Assembly: GCF_025989185.1 (NCBI RefSeq)
Contig: NZ_JAPDNT010000011.1
Location: 1-64,000, forward strand
Length of the DNA stretch: 64,000 nucleotides
Direction of reading: 5' to 3'
Origin: Limobrevibacterium gyesilva
Lineage (GTDB): Bacteria; Pseudomonadota; Alphaproteobacteria; Acetobacterales; Acetobacteraceae
Part shown: piece by piece, positions 17,664 through 26,981 of the stretch
Numbering within the stretch: the first letter of the stretch is position 1
How the letters are laid out: every line of letters begins with the position of its first letter
Program-made: the position numbers and the translations under genes
Notes under the pieces: generated by a model
Told to the model about the DNA's origin: nothing
What the model saw: the letters and a program-made list of their open reading frames with translations, nothing else
Database searches by the model: none

Positions 17664-20543
17664 ATGAACGTGCATGTCGATATCGGCGACTCCGGTCTCG
17701 CAGCCCGGTTGCGGCGGGAGATCGAGGGCGAGGTTCTGTTCGGCCGCGCCGACCGCGGCCGTTACGCCACCGACGCGTCGATCTACCAAATGGAGCCCAT
17801 CGGCGTGATCGTGCCGCGGCGGATCGAGGACGTGATGGCCGCCCTGTCCGTCTGCCGCGAGGCCGGCGTGCCCGTGCTGCCACGCGGCGGCGGCACCAGC
17901 CAGTGCGGCCAGACCGTCAACCGCGCGCTGGTGATCGACTGCACGAAGCACCTGCGCAACGTCATCGAGGTCGACGGCAACCGCGCGCTGGTGCAGCCCG
18001 GCATCGTGCTCGGGCACCTGAATGCCGCGATCCGCCCGCGCGGCGTCTTCTTCCCCGTCGATCCCTCGACGCATGCGCGCTGCACCATCGGCGGCATGGC
18101 CGGCAACAATTCCTGCGGCTCCAAGTCCATCCGCTACGGGCTGATGGCCGACAACGTCACCGCCATCGACGCCATCCTCGCCGATGGCACGCAGCATCGT
18201 TTCGGCGCCCTGCCCGACAACCTCGGCGCCGACGTTCCTGGCAACATCGCCGCGCTGATCCAGCACTTGCGCACCCTGGGCGCCACGGAGGCCGAGGAGA
18301 TCGCGGCCCGCTTCCCCACGCAGCTCCGCCGCGTCGGCGGCTACAACATCGACGTGCTGACCCCGGCCGCGCGCGCGGCCGGACGGGAGAACCTGGCTCG
18401 CCTGCTGGTGGGATCGGAAGGCACGCTGGCCTTCTCGGCGGCGATCGAACTCACGCTGCATCCGATCAAGCCGCGCAAGGTCCTGGGCATCTGCCAGTTC
18501 CCCACCTTCCGCGCGGCGATGGCGGCATCGCAGCATCTGGTGACGCTCGACCCCGAGGCGGTGGAGCTGGTGGACCGCACCATGATCGAGCTTGGCCGCG
18601 CCATCCCGATCTACCGCAACACCATCGACCGCATGCTCATCGGCGAGCCCGACAGCGTGCTGATCGTGGAGTTCCACGGCCACGAGGACGCGCCGCTGTT
18701 CGCGAAACTCGCCGAGCTCGACACGATGATGGCCGATCTCGGCCATCCCGGCGCGGTGGTGCGCGCGACCGACGCCGCCTTCCAGGCCGACATCGCCGAA
18801 GTGCGCGAGGCCGGGCTGAACATCATGATGTCCATGAAGGGCGACGGGAAGCCGGTGTCGTTCATCGAGGACTGCGCGGTGGCACTGCCGGACCTCGCCG
18901 ACTACACCGAGCGCCTCAACGACGTGTTCGCGAAACACGGCACCAAGGGCACCTGGTATGCCCACGCCTCCGTCGGCTGCCTGCATGTCCGCCCGGTGCT
19001 GAACATGAAGGACCCGGCCGACGTCGCCACCATGCGCGCCGTCGCGGAAGAATGTTTCGCCCTCGTGCGTGCCTACAAGGGCAGCCATTCCGGCGAGCAC
19101 GGCGACGGCATCGTGCGCAGCGAGTTCCACGCGGAGATGTTCGGCCCGCGCATCGTCCGCGCCTTCGAGCAGGTGAAGGATGCGTTCGACCCCGCCGGGC
19201 TGCTGAACCCGAACCGCATCGTGCGCGCGCCGCGCATGGACGACCGCAGCCTGTTCCGCTACCGGCCCGGCTATGCCGACGCCCCCGGCTTCACGCCGAA
19301 GCTCGACTGGTCCGCCTATCCCGGCCCGCTCGGCGGGATGCTCGGCGCGGTCGAGATGTGCAACAACAACGGCACCTGCCGGAAGTTCGACGCCGGCGTG
19401 ATGTGCCCGAGCTTCCGCGCCACCGCCGACGAGGCGCATCTGACGCGCGGGCGCGCCAACACGCTGCGCCTGGCGCTGACCGGCCAGCTCGGCCCCGACG
19501 CCATGGCCGGCGCGGAGCTCGCCGAAAGCATGAAACTCTGCGTCTCCTGCAAGGCCTGCCGCCGCGAATGCCCCACCGGCGTGGACATGGCCAAGATGAA
19601 GATCGAGGTGCTGGCGGCCCAGGCCGAGCGCCACGGCGTGGCCCTGCGCGAACGCCTCGTCGCCGAACTGCCGCGCCTCGCCCCGTTCGCTTCAAGGCTG
19701 CCCGGCCTTGCCAATCTGCGCAACCGCGTCCCTGCCCTGCGCCGGCTGGGCGCGCGCATCGGCTTCGCCGCCGAGCGCAGCCTGCCGGAATGGCGCGGCG
19801 ATGCCTTCCGCGACGCCGAGGCCGACGCGACGCCGGCCACGCGCGACGTGTTCCTGCTGGCCGACACCTTCAACCGCTATTTCGAGCCGGAGAATCTGCG
19901 CGCCGCCTTGCGCGTGCTGCGCGCCGCCGGCGTGCGCGCGATCCTGCCCAAGGCCGCTGGCCGCCCGCTGTGCTGCGGCCGCACCTACCTCTCCGCGGGC
20001 CTGGTCGATCGCGCCCGCGCCGAGGCCGCGCGAACCTTGCAGGCGCTGGCTGGCGACATCCCGGTGATCGGCCTGGAACCGTCCTGCCTGTTCACGCTGA
20101 AGGACGAATTCGCCTCGCTGCTGCCGGGCGCAGACTCGCGCGCGCTGGCCGACCGCGCCATGCTGCTCGGCGAATTCCTGGCGAAAGAAAAGCCCGCCTG
20201 GGCGCTGAAGCCTTTGCCGGCTACGGCACATGTGCACGGCCACTGCCACCAGAAGAGCTTCGGCGCCTTCCCCGCCGCACTCGCCGCACTCCGGCAGGTG
20301 CCGGAGCTGCAGGTGAAGCCGATCGCGTCGTCCTGCTGCGGCATGGCCGGCGCGTTCGGCTACCAGAGCGAAACGCTGGAGGTGTCGAAGGCGATGGCGG
20401 AAGCCGGCCTGCTGCCGGCGGTGCGCGCCGCCGCCGCCGACGACATCATCGTTGCCGACGGCACCAGCTGCCGCCATCAGATCCGCGACCTGTCGGGGCG
20501 CGTTGCCGTACATTCCGTCCGCATCATGGAGCGCGCCCTGTGA
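17664..20543 (+). CDS. FAD-linked and Fe-S 2-hydroxyacid dehydrogenase (D-lactate/D-2-hydroxyglutarate dehydrogenase type, fused)
   Basis: A 959-residue fusion. An FAD-binding PCMH domain (about 35-220: [45 protein letters not shown]) is followed by an FAD-oxidase C-terminal domain ([25 protein letters not shown]). A ferredoxin-like part has [10 protein letters not shown] and [14 protein letters not shown], and the C-terminal CCG domain carries LCCGRTYL and [12 protein letters not shown]. This layout matches YdiJ-type D-2-hydroxyglutarate or D-lactate dehydrogenases that feed electrons to quinone. The exact substrate cannot be told. The start ATG at 17664 follows GGAGAGGACACCC. The stop overlaps the GTG of the DUF924 gene. 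Confidence 0.9.
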   Translation: MNVHVDIGDSGLAARLRREIEGEVLFGRADRGRYATDASIYQMEPIGVIVPRRIEDVMAALSVCREAGVPVLPRGGGTSQCGQTVNRALVIDCTKHLRNVIEVDGNRALVQPGIVLGHLNAAIRPRGVFFPVDPSTHARCTIGGMAGNNSCGSKSIRYGLMADNVTAIDAILADGTQHRFGALPDNLGADVPGNIAALIQHLRTLGATEAEEIAARFPTQLRRVGGYNIDVLTPAARAAGRENLARLLVGSEGTLAFSAAIELTLHPIKPRKVLGICQFPTFRAAMAASQHLVTLDPEAVELVDRTMIELGRAIPIYRNTIDRMLIGEPDSVLIVEFHGHEDAPLFAKLAELDTMMADLGHPGAVVRATDAAFQADIAEVREAGLNIMMSMKGDGKPVSFIEDCAVALPDLADYTERLNDVFAKHGTKGTWYAHASVGCLHVRPVLNMKDPADVATMRAVAEECFALVRAYKGSHSGEHGDGIVRSEFHAEMFGPRIVRAFEQVKDAFDPAGLLNPNRIVRAPRMDDRSLFRYRPGYADAPGFTPKLDWSAYPGPLGGMLGAVEMCNNNGTCRKFDAGVMCPSFRATADEAHLTRGRANTLRLALTGQLGPDAMAGAELAESMKLCVSCKACRRECPTGVDMAKMKIEVLAAQAERHGVALRERLVAELPRLAPFASRLPGLANLRNRVPALRRLGARIGFAAERSLPEWRGDAFRDAEADATPATRDVFLLADTFNRYFEPENLRAALRVLRAAGVRAILPKAAGRPLCCGRTYLSAGLVDRARAEAARTLQALAGDIPVIGLEPSCLFTLKDEFASLLPGADSRALADRAMLLGEFLAKEKPAWALKPLPATAHVHGHCHQKSFGAFPAALAALRQVPELQVKPIASSCCGMAGAFGYQSETLEVSKAMAEAGLLPAVRAAAADDIIVADGTSCRHQIRDLSGRVAVHSVRIMERAL

Positions 20544-21103
20544 CGACCGACGACGTGCTGGATTTCTGGTTCCAGGGCGAGCCCAACCTGTTCCGCCGCG
20601 ACCCCTGGTTCACGAAGAACGAGGATTTCGACGCACAGTGCCGCACCCGTTTCGCCGTCACCGCCGAGGCCGCGCTGGACGGAACGCTGGACCCATGGGC
20701 GGACACGCCCGCCGGGACGCTGGCGCTGCTGATCGCGCTGGACCAGTTCCCGCGCAACATCCATCGCGGCACCTACATGGCCTTTGCCGGCGATGCCCAT
20801 GCCCGCCGCATCGCCCGCGGCGCCGTGGCCGGCGGCGTGGATGCGCGCCTGACGCCCGTTCAGCGCGTGTTCCTCTATCTGCCCTTCGAGCATTCCGAGG
20901 ACCTGGCCGACCAGGATTTGTCGGTGCGCCTGTTCGAGCAGCTGGACGGCGAGGCGCAACTGGCCGGGTGCATCGACTATGCCCACCGCCACCGCGACGT
21001 CGTCCGCCGCTTCGGCCGCTTTCCGCACCGCAATGCCGCACTTGGCCGGGCCAGTACGGCCGAGGAGGAAGCGTACCTCGCCGAACCCGGCAGCGGGTTC
21101 TAG
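20540..21103 (+). CDS. DUF924 family protein
   Basis: A 187-residue protein with the DUF924 pattern: VLDFWF at the start, [18 protein letters not shown] in the middle, and [16 protein letters not shown], then RFGRFPHRN near the end. Members look like a small all-helical, TPR-related fold; no biochemical role is established. The GTG start at 20540 overlaps the preceding stop (GTGA), so translation is probably coupled to the dehydrogenase. The thymidine phosphorylase-like gene begins 17 bases later. Confidence 0.88.
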   Translation: MTTDDVLDFWFQGEPNLFRRDPWFTKNEDFDAQCRTRFAVTAEAALDGTLDPWADTPAGTLALLIALDQFPRNIHRGTYMAFAGDAHARRIARGAVAGGVDARLTPVQRVFLYLPFEHSEDLADQDLSVRLFEQLDGEAQLAGCIDYAHRHRDVVRRFGRFPHRNAALGRASTAEEEAYLAEPGSGF

Positions 21104-21120
21104 GACAAAGGGACCGGACC

Positions 21121-22641
21121 GTGCCGCATGAAGGCGTCGCCCTGCGCATCCGGCGCATGCCGCTCGACACCGGGCGCGAGAACATCGCCGTGCTCCCGGC
21201 CTCCTCGCACGCGCTGCGCCCCGACCTGTTCCGCGGCTTCAGCCGGGTCGAGGTCCGCGCGCCCGGCGCCGCCCACCCCAACGGCGCGATCATCGCCTCG
21301 CTGCTGACCTCCGACCAGCCCGGCCTGCCCGGGCCGGACGAGATCGGCCTCGCCGAGCCGGCCTTCCGCCGCTTCGGCCTGCCCGAAGGGACCGAAGTGC
21401 GTGTCGCGCCGGCGATCCCGCCGGAGAGCCTCGATGCCGTGCGCCGCAAGATCGCGGGGCAGACGCTCGGCACCGACGAGATCACGGCGATCGTCCGCGA
21501 CCTCGCCGCCTATCGCTACGCCGACATCGAAGTCACCGCCTTCCTCGTCGGCGCCGCCAGCTTCCTGTCCACCGAGGAACTGCTCGCCCTCACCCGCGCC
21601 ATGGCCGATGCCGGCACGCGCCTCACCTGGAACCACGCGCCGATCGTGGACAAGCACTGCATCGGCGGCATCCCCGGCAACCGCACCTCGATGATCGTGG
21701 TCCCCATCGTCGCCGCGCATGGGCTGGTGATGCCGAAGACCTCCTCGCGCGCCATCACCTCGCCCGCGGGCACCGCCGACACCATGGAGGTGCTGGCGCG
21801 CGTGGACCTCACCACCGAGGAGATGCGCCGCGTCGTCGAGACCTGTTCGGGCTGCCTGGTCTGGGGCGGCCATGTCCGCCTGTCGCCGGCCGACGACGTG
21901 CTGATCGGCGTGGAGCGGCCGCTGGGCATCGACACCCGCGAGCTGATGGTCGCCTCCATCCTGTCGAAGAAGCTCGCCGCCGGCTCCACGCATCTGCTGA
22001 TCGACATTCCCGTGGGCCCGCATGCCAAGGTGCATGACGGCAACGAGGCGCAGCGCCTGCGCAAGCTGTTCGAGCTGCTGGGCGACCGGCTGGGCATGGT
22101 CACCGAAGTGGCCCTGACCGACGGAAGCCAGCCGATCGGCAATGGCATCGGCCCGGTGCTGGAGGCGCGCGACGTCATGGCGGTGCTCGGCCGCGATCCC
22201 GCCGCCCCCGCCGACCTGCGCGAGAAGTCGCTGCGCCTGGCCGGCCGCATCCTGGAGAACGATCCGCAGTTGCGCGGCGGCGCCGGCTACGGCCGCGCCG
22301 TCTCCCTGCTCGACAGCGGCGCGGCACTGGCGGCCATGCAACGCATCATCGACGCCCAGGGCCCACCGCCGGCCCGCAGCGAGCTGTGCCGCCTGACCGT
22401 GGAGATCCCCGCCGACCGCGACGGCACGATCACGGCGATCGACAACCTGCGCATGAACCGGCTCGCCCGGCTGGCCGGCGCGCCGATCGCGAAAGGGGCC
22501 GGCATCGCCGTCTTCCGCAAGATCGGCGAGCGCGTGCAGCAGGGCCAGCCGCTGTACCGCATCCATGCCAGCGAGCCGTTCGAGTTCGACTTCGCGCTGT
22601 CCGCCGCCCAGGCCGATAGCGGCTACCGGATCGCGGGCTGA
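21121..22641 (+). CDS. Thymidine phosphorylase / AMP phosphorylase-like enzyme
   Basis: A 506-residue member of the nucleoside phosphorylase II group, in the long form that groups with archaeal AMP phosphorylases (putative bacterial thymidine phosphorylase). An N-terminal beta domain (about 1-85) precedes the helical and alpha/beta catalytic parts: [48 protein letters not shown] and the C-terminal [13 protein letters not shown]. It should cleave nucleosides or nucleotides with phosphate. GTG at 21121 is chosen over ATG 21157 because AAAGGGACC lies about 7 bases upstream and the extra residues continue the N-terminal domain. It is the last gene before the low-GC island. Confidence 0.87.
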   Translation: MPHEGVALRIRRMPLDTGRENIAVLPASSHALRPDLFRGFSRVEVRAPGAAHPNGAIIASLLTSDQPGLPGPDEIGLAEPAFRRFGLPEGTEVRVAPAIPPESLDAVRRKIAGQTLGTDEITAIVRDLAAYRYADIEVTAFLVGAASFLSTEELLALTRAMADAGTRLTWNHAPIVDKHCIGGIPGNRTSMIVVPIVAAHGLVMPKTSSRAITSPAGTADTMEVLARVDLTTEEMRRVVETCSGCLVWGGHVRLSPADDVLIGVERPLGIDTRELMVASILSKKLAAGSTHLLIDIPVGPHAKVHDGNEAQRLRKLFELLGDRLGMVTEVALTDGSQPIGNGIGPVLEARDVMAVLGRDPAAPADLREKSLRLAGRILENDPQLRGGAGYGRAVSLLDSGAALAAMQRIIDAQGPPPARSELCRLTVEIPADRDGTITAIDNLRMNRLARLAGAPIAKGAGIAVFRKIGERVQQGQPLYRIHASEPFEFDFALSAAQADSGYRIAG

Positions 22642-23071
22642 TGCCGGCGACCCTGTCCGATGACTGCTTTGGGGGGAGCCGAGCGGACGTAGGGAGTTGG
22701 CCCTGTCGAGGTCAGGTATGCGCCCACATCAGCCATTCAGCCGACCCCGACCGTTTCTCCGATGCGGACATGCGAGCGGGATAGGCTCGTGACGGACATG
22801 GGTGGTTTTCTGCCAGTCGGCTTCCGGACAGCAATGGGCATAAGTCGACACTTAAGCACACGGCACCATATGCCCAGAAGCCGCCCGGCCAGTTCTGTCA
22901 GTGTCGGGTACCCCCTGATCTCTCGTTGGATAGACTGTGCAGGAGCCTTTAGGGGGCATTCTGCGACCACCGGCTATGGGCAATTGCGGCCGGGCAAATT
23001 GGGGTTATTGGAGCGGCAAGCAGACAGTGCGATAACCGAACGGTTGCTTACGGACGCGAAGGGGTGAGAAC
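22642..23071. other. Gene-free 430-base left edge of the accessory island
   Basis: No recognisable gene. Composition falls from GC-rich to mixed within this stretch. Short open frames on both strands (for example + 22762-23067) show no family resemblance, and I treat them as chance. A small inverted repeat TAAGT-CGAC-ACTTA lies near 22841-22854. The end, just before the RT gene, has the purine run AAGGGGTGAG, a good ribosome-binding site for ATG 23072. A non-coding RNA partner of the RT could be hidden here, but no structure strong enough to call was seen. Confidence 0.5.
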
Positions 23072-24754
23072 ATGGCCAAACAAACGATGAAGGGACATGC
23101 GCGGCTCGCACTGACTCTTCGAAACCTGCTGAAATCCCATTACCTCGCGGACGACTTTCCACCGACCATTACGACTGGCAGATTTGCCGACTATTGCATG
23201 CATCATCATGCGTCATTCGAGTCATTGGAAACAATGCTGAAGCGCACGACCGTCTACGGGCGATTCTCGGCGCCGAGGACGATAACAACGCGACGAGTGC
23301 TGGCGCTCCCTCATCCTGCCAACCAGCTCGCGCTCTCTCTGATTCTTGCGAAGGAGCAAGCGGACATCCGTAAGACCATTAAGAAATCGCCATTAACTCT
23401 TTATCGAACAGTACCTTCGAGTGAACGTTCTCGAGCATTCAAGGGCCTCGATTTCCGCGCCCGCACTAAACGCGAGACAGAAATATTGGCTCGCTATCCT
23501 GTCGTCCTCATTACTGACATTGCAAATTTCTTCCACACGATATACTCGCACTCTCTACCCTGGGCCGTCCTAAAGAAAGAACGGGTAAAGGCCGCCATTG
23601 AGAAGAAGGGCGAGGAATACAATAAGTTAGAGCAGCACTGGAGTAACCGCTTGGACAAGGCGCTCCAGCGCGGGAACTCGCGAGAGACATTTGGTATACC
23701 AGTGGGACCTGACACTTCGAGAATCATTGCGGAAATACTGCTTTCTGGGGTTCATGATGATGCTTATTTCAGCTCCAGTATTAAGGATAGCTCAGGCTAT
23801 CGTCTCGTAGATGACTTCTTCATCGGTTTCAAGACTGAAGACGCTGCCCGCAGGTGCCTCGATGCGCTGAGGAGAGTTCTCTGGGAGTACAATCTTCATC
23901 TAAACGAAGGCAAGACGCGCATCGTCCGCTCAAGCTTAATTTTCGGAGAGGAGTGGCGGCACGAAATGGAGAATTTCGTCGTCGAATCGGGGTCTCGATC
24001 AAGACAGCAGACTTCTATTGAGCGCTTTTTGGATGTTACTTTGCGCCTCTGCAATACAAGGCAGGATGCTCAGGCTGCGGCGTTTTTCTGTCGGCGGCTG
24101 CTCACTATCGACATAGCCTCCCAGAACCTCCCTTTGATTAGAGATTGCCTTCTGCGGATGGGACGAGATTTTACGACTTGCCTTAAATTCGTATTCCAAT
24201 TCGTGATCTCAAATCTTTCGTTCTGCCAGACGTCTGGATCAAAGAAGCTCTTTGCAGCATGGATCCAGCAGATTCTGGAAACTCATTCCTCTCGCGGTCA
24301 TGATCTCGAAGTTTCCTGGATGCTGATTCTCTGCGGCGTTCTTGGCATTAGGGTCGATCAAAATTTTATGGCTCTCAATGATCGGACTGTCTCACCCGTT
24401 GTTCTCTCAATGCTGGGCCTTTTGAGCGCAGATGGCCTATTGGCCGAGCGGTGGGATGACTGGCAACCAACTGACCACGGAACGGCTTCCGTAGAAAATG
24501 GACGGAACTGGCTGCCTTATTATGAGGCTGTTCGGCGAAACTGGACAACAAACACCGAAATTATTTCCCCAATAAGGGGCGATCCGCTCTTTTCAAAATT
24601 GTTGAAATGGGATGTTACCTTTCTCGACAATGTGGACTTCTTCAGTCAGACGAGCGCGAGATCCAAGCCAGCGCGGCCGCCCCGGCCATCAGGAGGCACA
24701 CGTAACCTGCCCTCTAGGCTTCGACGTTTTTTATCAGGCGAGGACTATGAGTGA
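23072..24754 (+). CDS. Reverse transcriptase of the Abi/unknown-group (defence-associated) type
   Basis: A 560-residue protein. The N-terminal half is an RT palm/finger domain: RVLALPHPANQLALS (about 75-90), motif A VVLITDIANFFHTIYSH with D149, GIPVGPDTSRIIAEILL at 208-224, the catalytic LVDDFF (D247, D248; Leu replaces the usual Tyr of YxDD), and LHLNEGKTRI (275-284). The C-terminal 270 residues are helical-looking and lack the RT thumb or maturase (X/En) domains of group II intron proteins. FFHTIYSHSLPWAV followed by GIPVGPDTS is typical of stand-alone RTs related to AbiA/UG (DRT) anti-phage systems. Defence is inference, and the exact class is not assigned. Low GC marks it as acquired. Confidence 0.85.
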   Translation: MAKQTMKGHARLALTLRNLLKSHYLADDFPPTITTGRFADYCMHHHASFESLETMLKRTTVYGRFSAPRTITTRRVLALPHPANQLALSLILAKEQADIRKTIKKSPLTLYRTVPSSERSRAFKGLDFRARTKRETEILARYPVVLITDIANFFHTIYSHSLPWAVLKKERVKAAIEKKGEEYNKLEQHWSNRLDKALQRGNSRETFGIPVGPDTSRIIAEILLSGVHDDAYFSSSIKDSSGYRLVDDFFIGFKTEDAARRCLDALRRVLWEYNLHLNEGKTRIVRSSLIFGEEWRHEMENFVVESGSRSRQQTSIERFLDVTLRLCNTRQDAQAAAFFCRRLLTIDIASQNLPLIRDCLLRMGRDFTTCLKFVFQFVISNLSFCQTSGSKKLFAAWIQQILETHSSRGHDLEVSWMLILCGVLGIRVDQNFMALNDRTVSPVVLSMLGLLSADGLLAERWDDWQPTDHGTASVENGRNWLPYYEAVRRNWTTNTEIISPIRGDPLFSKLLKWDVTFLDNVDFFSQTSARSKPARPPRPSGGTRNLPSRLRRFLSGEDYE

Positions 24755-25530
24755 GAACCAATCGCCTGCTGCGTGGCGGGCGGGGTCCCCTTCCCTGCCT
24801 TGGCCTCGAAGCGCGCGATGTGATGGGTGCGTGCACCCTCGGCCATCTTCAAAGAACGCGCGATCCGCGAAGATATTGTCCCCCATGCCTCGTAGGGTGG
24901 CGGAAACGATTTCTCCAACTCGAATTTCTCTATGCACACCTGGGCAAGTTTTAGGCTCTTGTCCGCGTGATGCAGGATCATGTTGAAGATACTCACCGGG
25001 AGTTGGCCTTCGCGCTCCCACCAGCCTTTCACGAAGTCACCAAGGGCGTGCAACGAGTCATAGAAACTGACAAGCGCAACTGCTTCGTCTCCCGGCAGGT
25101 CGCGAAACTGCTGTGCATTGGGATACAGAACCGGCCAGTATGGAATGAAATCGTCCTGTAGATCGTTCGGCTTCACACCGTTTTCTGCGGATGCACAGGT
25201 GAAATTTGGGATCGCCCGTTCGTGGATATAAAGCACTCTCTCAATCGTGCGGTAAAGTTCCAGCGCAAGATATTTTCGGGCGTCATTCTGTAGCTGCTTT
25301 AACCTTGCGGCTTGAGAGCTTCTATTGTGCAGCTCAGTGATCCACGCGCCTAGCAAGGATGCACCGGCGCCGAACAGGGCGCCGGCAAGCGGCGGAAAAT
25401 GGCCGACGGTGATCGCACCCACGCAGAACAGGCCAACGGAAAGCCCCATCTGCGGATTGCGTTGAACGTAGCGGAATGCGCGCTCCGCACGTTCGCGATG
25501 ATGCTGGGGCACAAACCGATCAAAGGTCAT
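24745..25530 (-). CDS. Unknown protein with N-terminal two-span membrane hairpin
   Basis: A 261-residue protein of no recognised family. Residues about 28-43 and 46-65 are hydrophobic (MGLSVGLFCVGAITVG, then PLAGALFGAGASLLGAW), likely a membrane hairpin. The rest (about 66-261) looks helical and soluble (AARLKQLQNDARKYLALELYRTIERVLYIHE). Its 3' end overlaps the convergent RT gene by 10 bases, and its start overlaps the end of the upstream same-strand gene by 11 bases, so it is probably cotranslated with that gene. A two-span hairpin plus soluble domain is seen in some effector proteins of defence systems, but nothing in the sequence proves such a role. Confidence 0.68.
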   Translation of the reverse strand: MTFDRFVPQHHRERAERAFRYVQRNPQMGLSVGLFCVGAITVGHFPPLAGALFGAGASLLGAWITELHNRSSQAARLKQLQNDARKYLALELYRTIERVLYIHERAIPNFTCASAENGVKPNDLQDDFIPYWPVLYPNAQQFRDLPGDEAVALVSFYDSLHALGDFVKGWWEREGQLPVSIFNMILHHADKSLKLAQVCIEKFELEKSFPPPYEAWGTISSRIARSLKMAEGARTHHIARFEAKAGKGTPPATQQAIGSHS

Positions 25531-26218
25531 GGTGCGGGTGCCGGCGGGTTAGGTGTTTCACCGACAACTCTTTTGCATCGATCTCGCTGCGCCATTCCGC
25601 AGGAAATTCCGCCTCGGGCTTGTATCCGCCGACTTGGCGAACAACCAGCATCTTGTTGCCCTCGAACGTGTCGTTCTCGATGATTTTCTCCGTGCCATAG
25701 ATCGACGACGAGATTTCGCCTTGCACGTTCTTGCAGGAAAACACAACATGATAGTGGTAGTATCGAAAATTGCCGTCGTCCCGGAAAACGCCTGTGCTGC
25801 CTGACTTGTAGTAAGGTCCGTCCACGGTCAGGTCGGCCAGCCGAACGGACTTGCTCCACGATAACGAAGCGCCTGGCTCCAGCGCATCCGCTATGTGAAT
25901 GTTGGCAATCTCGTGAGTCGGCTGCGGCCTGCTGCTCTGGAAGTGGTAGATGTCCAGCCTGATATCCCTTGCCAGGACAAGACCGACCTTACGAAGCGTC
26001 CCCGAGATCAGCAATTCGAGTTTGCTCTCTATGTTCCTAAACCCGACAGCGCCAAGGTTTTCATGCTCGGCCAGGTCGGCAAAATCAAAAAGCAAAACCG
26101 GCGTTCGGTCTATCCTGCGTTGCCGGCGCGAGAAAAGATAGAAGACGGATGATCCGACCGCAGCGGCAATCGCCGCGGTTATCACTGGCGGAATGATGGT
26201 CGCCAAGATATCCGTCAT
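25520..26218 (-). CDS. Unknown membrane-anchored protein
   Basis: A 232-residue protein with one N-terminal hydrophobic anchor (about residues 7-29, ATIIPPVITAAIAAAVGSSV) and a basic stop (RRQRR). The remaining ~200 residues are soluble and beta-rich in appearance (LELLISGTLRKVGLVLARDI, FRYYHYHVVFSCKNVQGEIS). No family is recognised. The ATG overlaps the TGA of the recombinase remnant (ATGA) and its 3' end overlaps the next gene by 11 bases, so the three minus-strand genes form one tightly packed operon. GC is lower than in flanking housekeeping genes. Confidence 0.65.
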   Translation of the reverse strand: MTDILATIIPPVITAAIAAAVGSSVFYLFSRRQRRIDRTPVLLFDFADLAEHENLGAVGFRNIESKLELLISGTLRKVGLVLARDIRLDIYHFQSSRPQPTHEIANIHIADALEPGASLSWSKSVRLADLTVDGPYYKSGSTGVFRDDGNFRYYHYHVVFSCKNVQGEISSSIYGTEKIIENDTFEGNKMLVVRQVGGYKPEAEFPAEWRSEIDAKELSVKHLTRRHPHHDL

Positions 26219-26592
26219 GGTGCTAGCCTCGACATCGTCGCCTGGCTGGCATTGTGGCTGCGCACGATGCTGCGTTGCGTCTCGCCTGCCGCTACCCGCG
26301 CCTGTGCTTCTCGCTTTCGGTGTTCGGTCAGCTTCGGCTTGTCCTTGCGCCGCATCTCGCGGGCGATAACCAGCAAGTCGATCGTGTCACGCGAGAGCCG
26401 GTCAACAACAGAAATGATAACAGCATCGCCGGGCGCAAGCATGGCGATGAGCTTGCGAAGCTGCAGGCGGTCAGCGGTTGTGCCGGTGATCTTCTCGCGC
26501 AAGATTTTCTTGCATCCCGCCGCCTTGAGTTCGGCGACGCGGGGGGCGAGGTCTTGAGCAGTGGCCGGGACTCGGGCGTAGCCGTATATCAT
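26215..26592 (-). pseudogene. Serine recombinase (resolvase) remnant: catalytic Ser lost, internal deletion
   Basis: A 125-codon frame starting MIYGYARVPATAQ. It aligns with the resolvase N-terminus (normally YARVSTxxQ), but the nucleophilic Ser is Pro at residue 9. LKAAGCKKILREKITGT, GDAVIISVVDRLSRDT (D64, R65, R68) and DLLVIAREM follow normally. After about residue 80 it jumps directly to the C-terminal helix-turn-helix (KPKLTEHRKREAQARVAAGE, TMSRL), so roughly 70 residues covering the rest of the catalytic domain and the long dimer helix are missing. It cannot catalyse recombination; a role as a DNA-binding regulator of the operon it heads is conceivable but is inference. Its stop overlaps the next gene's start. 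Confidence 0.75.
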
Positions 26593-26981
26593 GCATCGGA
26601 TTTGGTATCTGAATTTTGCATCAGAAAAGCCCAAGAGATTCAGAACCCTAGGTTTGATGCGAATATCTTGATTTTCGTTCCGATCGGAATGTCGGCTATC
26701 GGGATCTGACGCCGCTTCGCCGGGCGTCTTACTTGGGTCGGCAGCAGCCGAAGCGCCTGCACGATGCGGCGTCCGCTTTGCCGCTTCGCGCGGCTGGAAG
26801 CGGACGGGCTGCTTCCGGCCAGCTCTGGCCATTGCCAAACGGCTGCTGAGTGTCGGGGTTGGGCCGAGAGCGGTCATCCAATTGGGCCGCTGTCACGAGG
26901 CATCGTCCGCAATGCAGGGATAGCCTGATCCTCGACATCGCCGCACGCCCGGACGCGCGGGAGGCCTGAGCGCGGGCAGCG
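26593..26981. other. Gene-free 389-base right edge of the island
   Basis: The recombinase-remnant frame stays open upstream to 26877 and another minus frame covers 26729-26938, but neither translation resembles a protein family. The stretch near 26593-26700 is AT-rich (for example GAATATCTTGATTTTCG) and probably holds the promoter for the minus-strand recombinase-remnant operon. From about 26700 rightward GC rises toward the flanking chromosome. No repeat or att-like site was recognised. Confidence 0.5.

Larger units (their letters stand above)
22680..26945. mobile_element. Low-GC accessory island with reverse transcriptase and recombinase remnant
   Basis: Between a phosphorylase gene and an HD-domain gene, both GC-rich, lies about 4.3 kb whose genes use many A/T-ending codons and have a far lower GC content. 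Contents are a UG/Abi-like reverse transcriptase, two unknown membrane-anchored proteins and a decayed serine recombinase. No terminal inverted repeats, att duplications or tRNA target are visible, so the mode of entry is unknown. The boundaries given are where composition changes and are approximate. Confidence 0.55.

Noticed and set aside
22762-23067. A 101-codon frame ending just before the RT gene
   Set aside because: No conserved pattern, mixed composition and no ribosome-binding site; the opposite strand is also open. It could be real only if conserved beside homologous RTs.
26729-26938. A 69-codon minus frame upstream of the recombinase remnant
   Set aside because: Translation resembles random coding of GC-rich DNA; no homologue was recognised.
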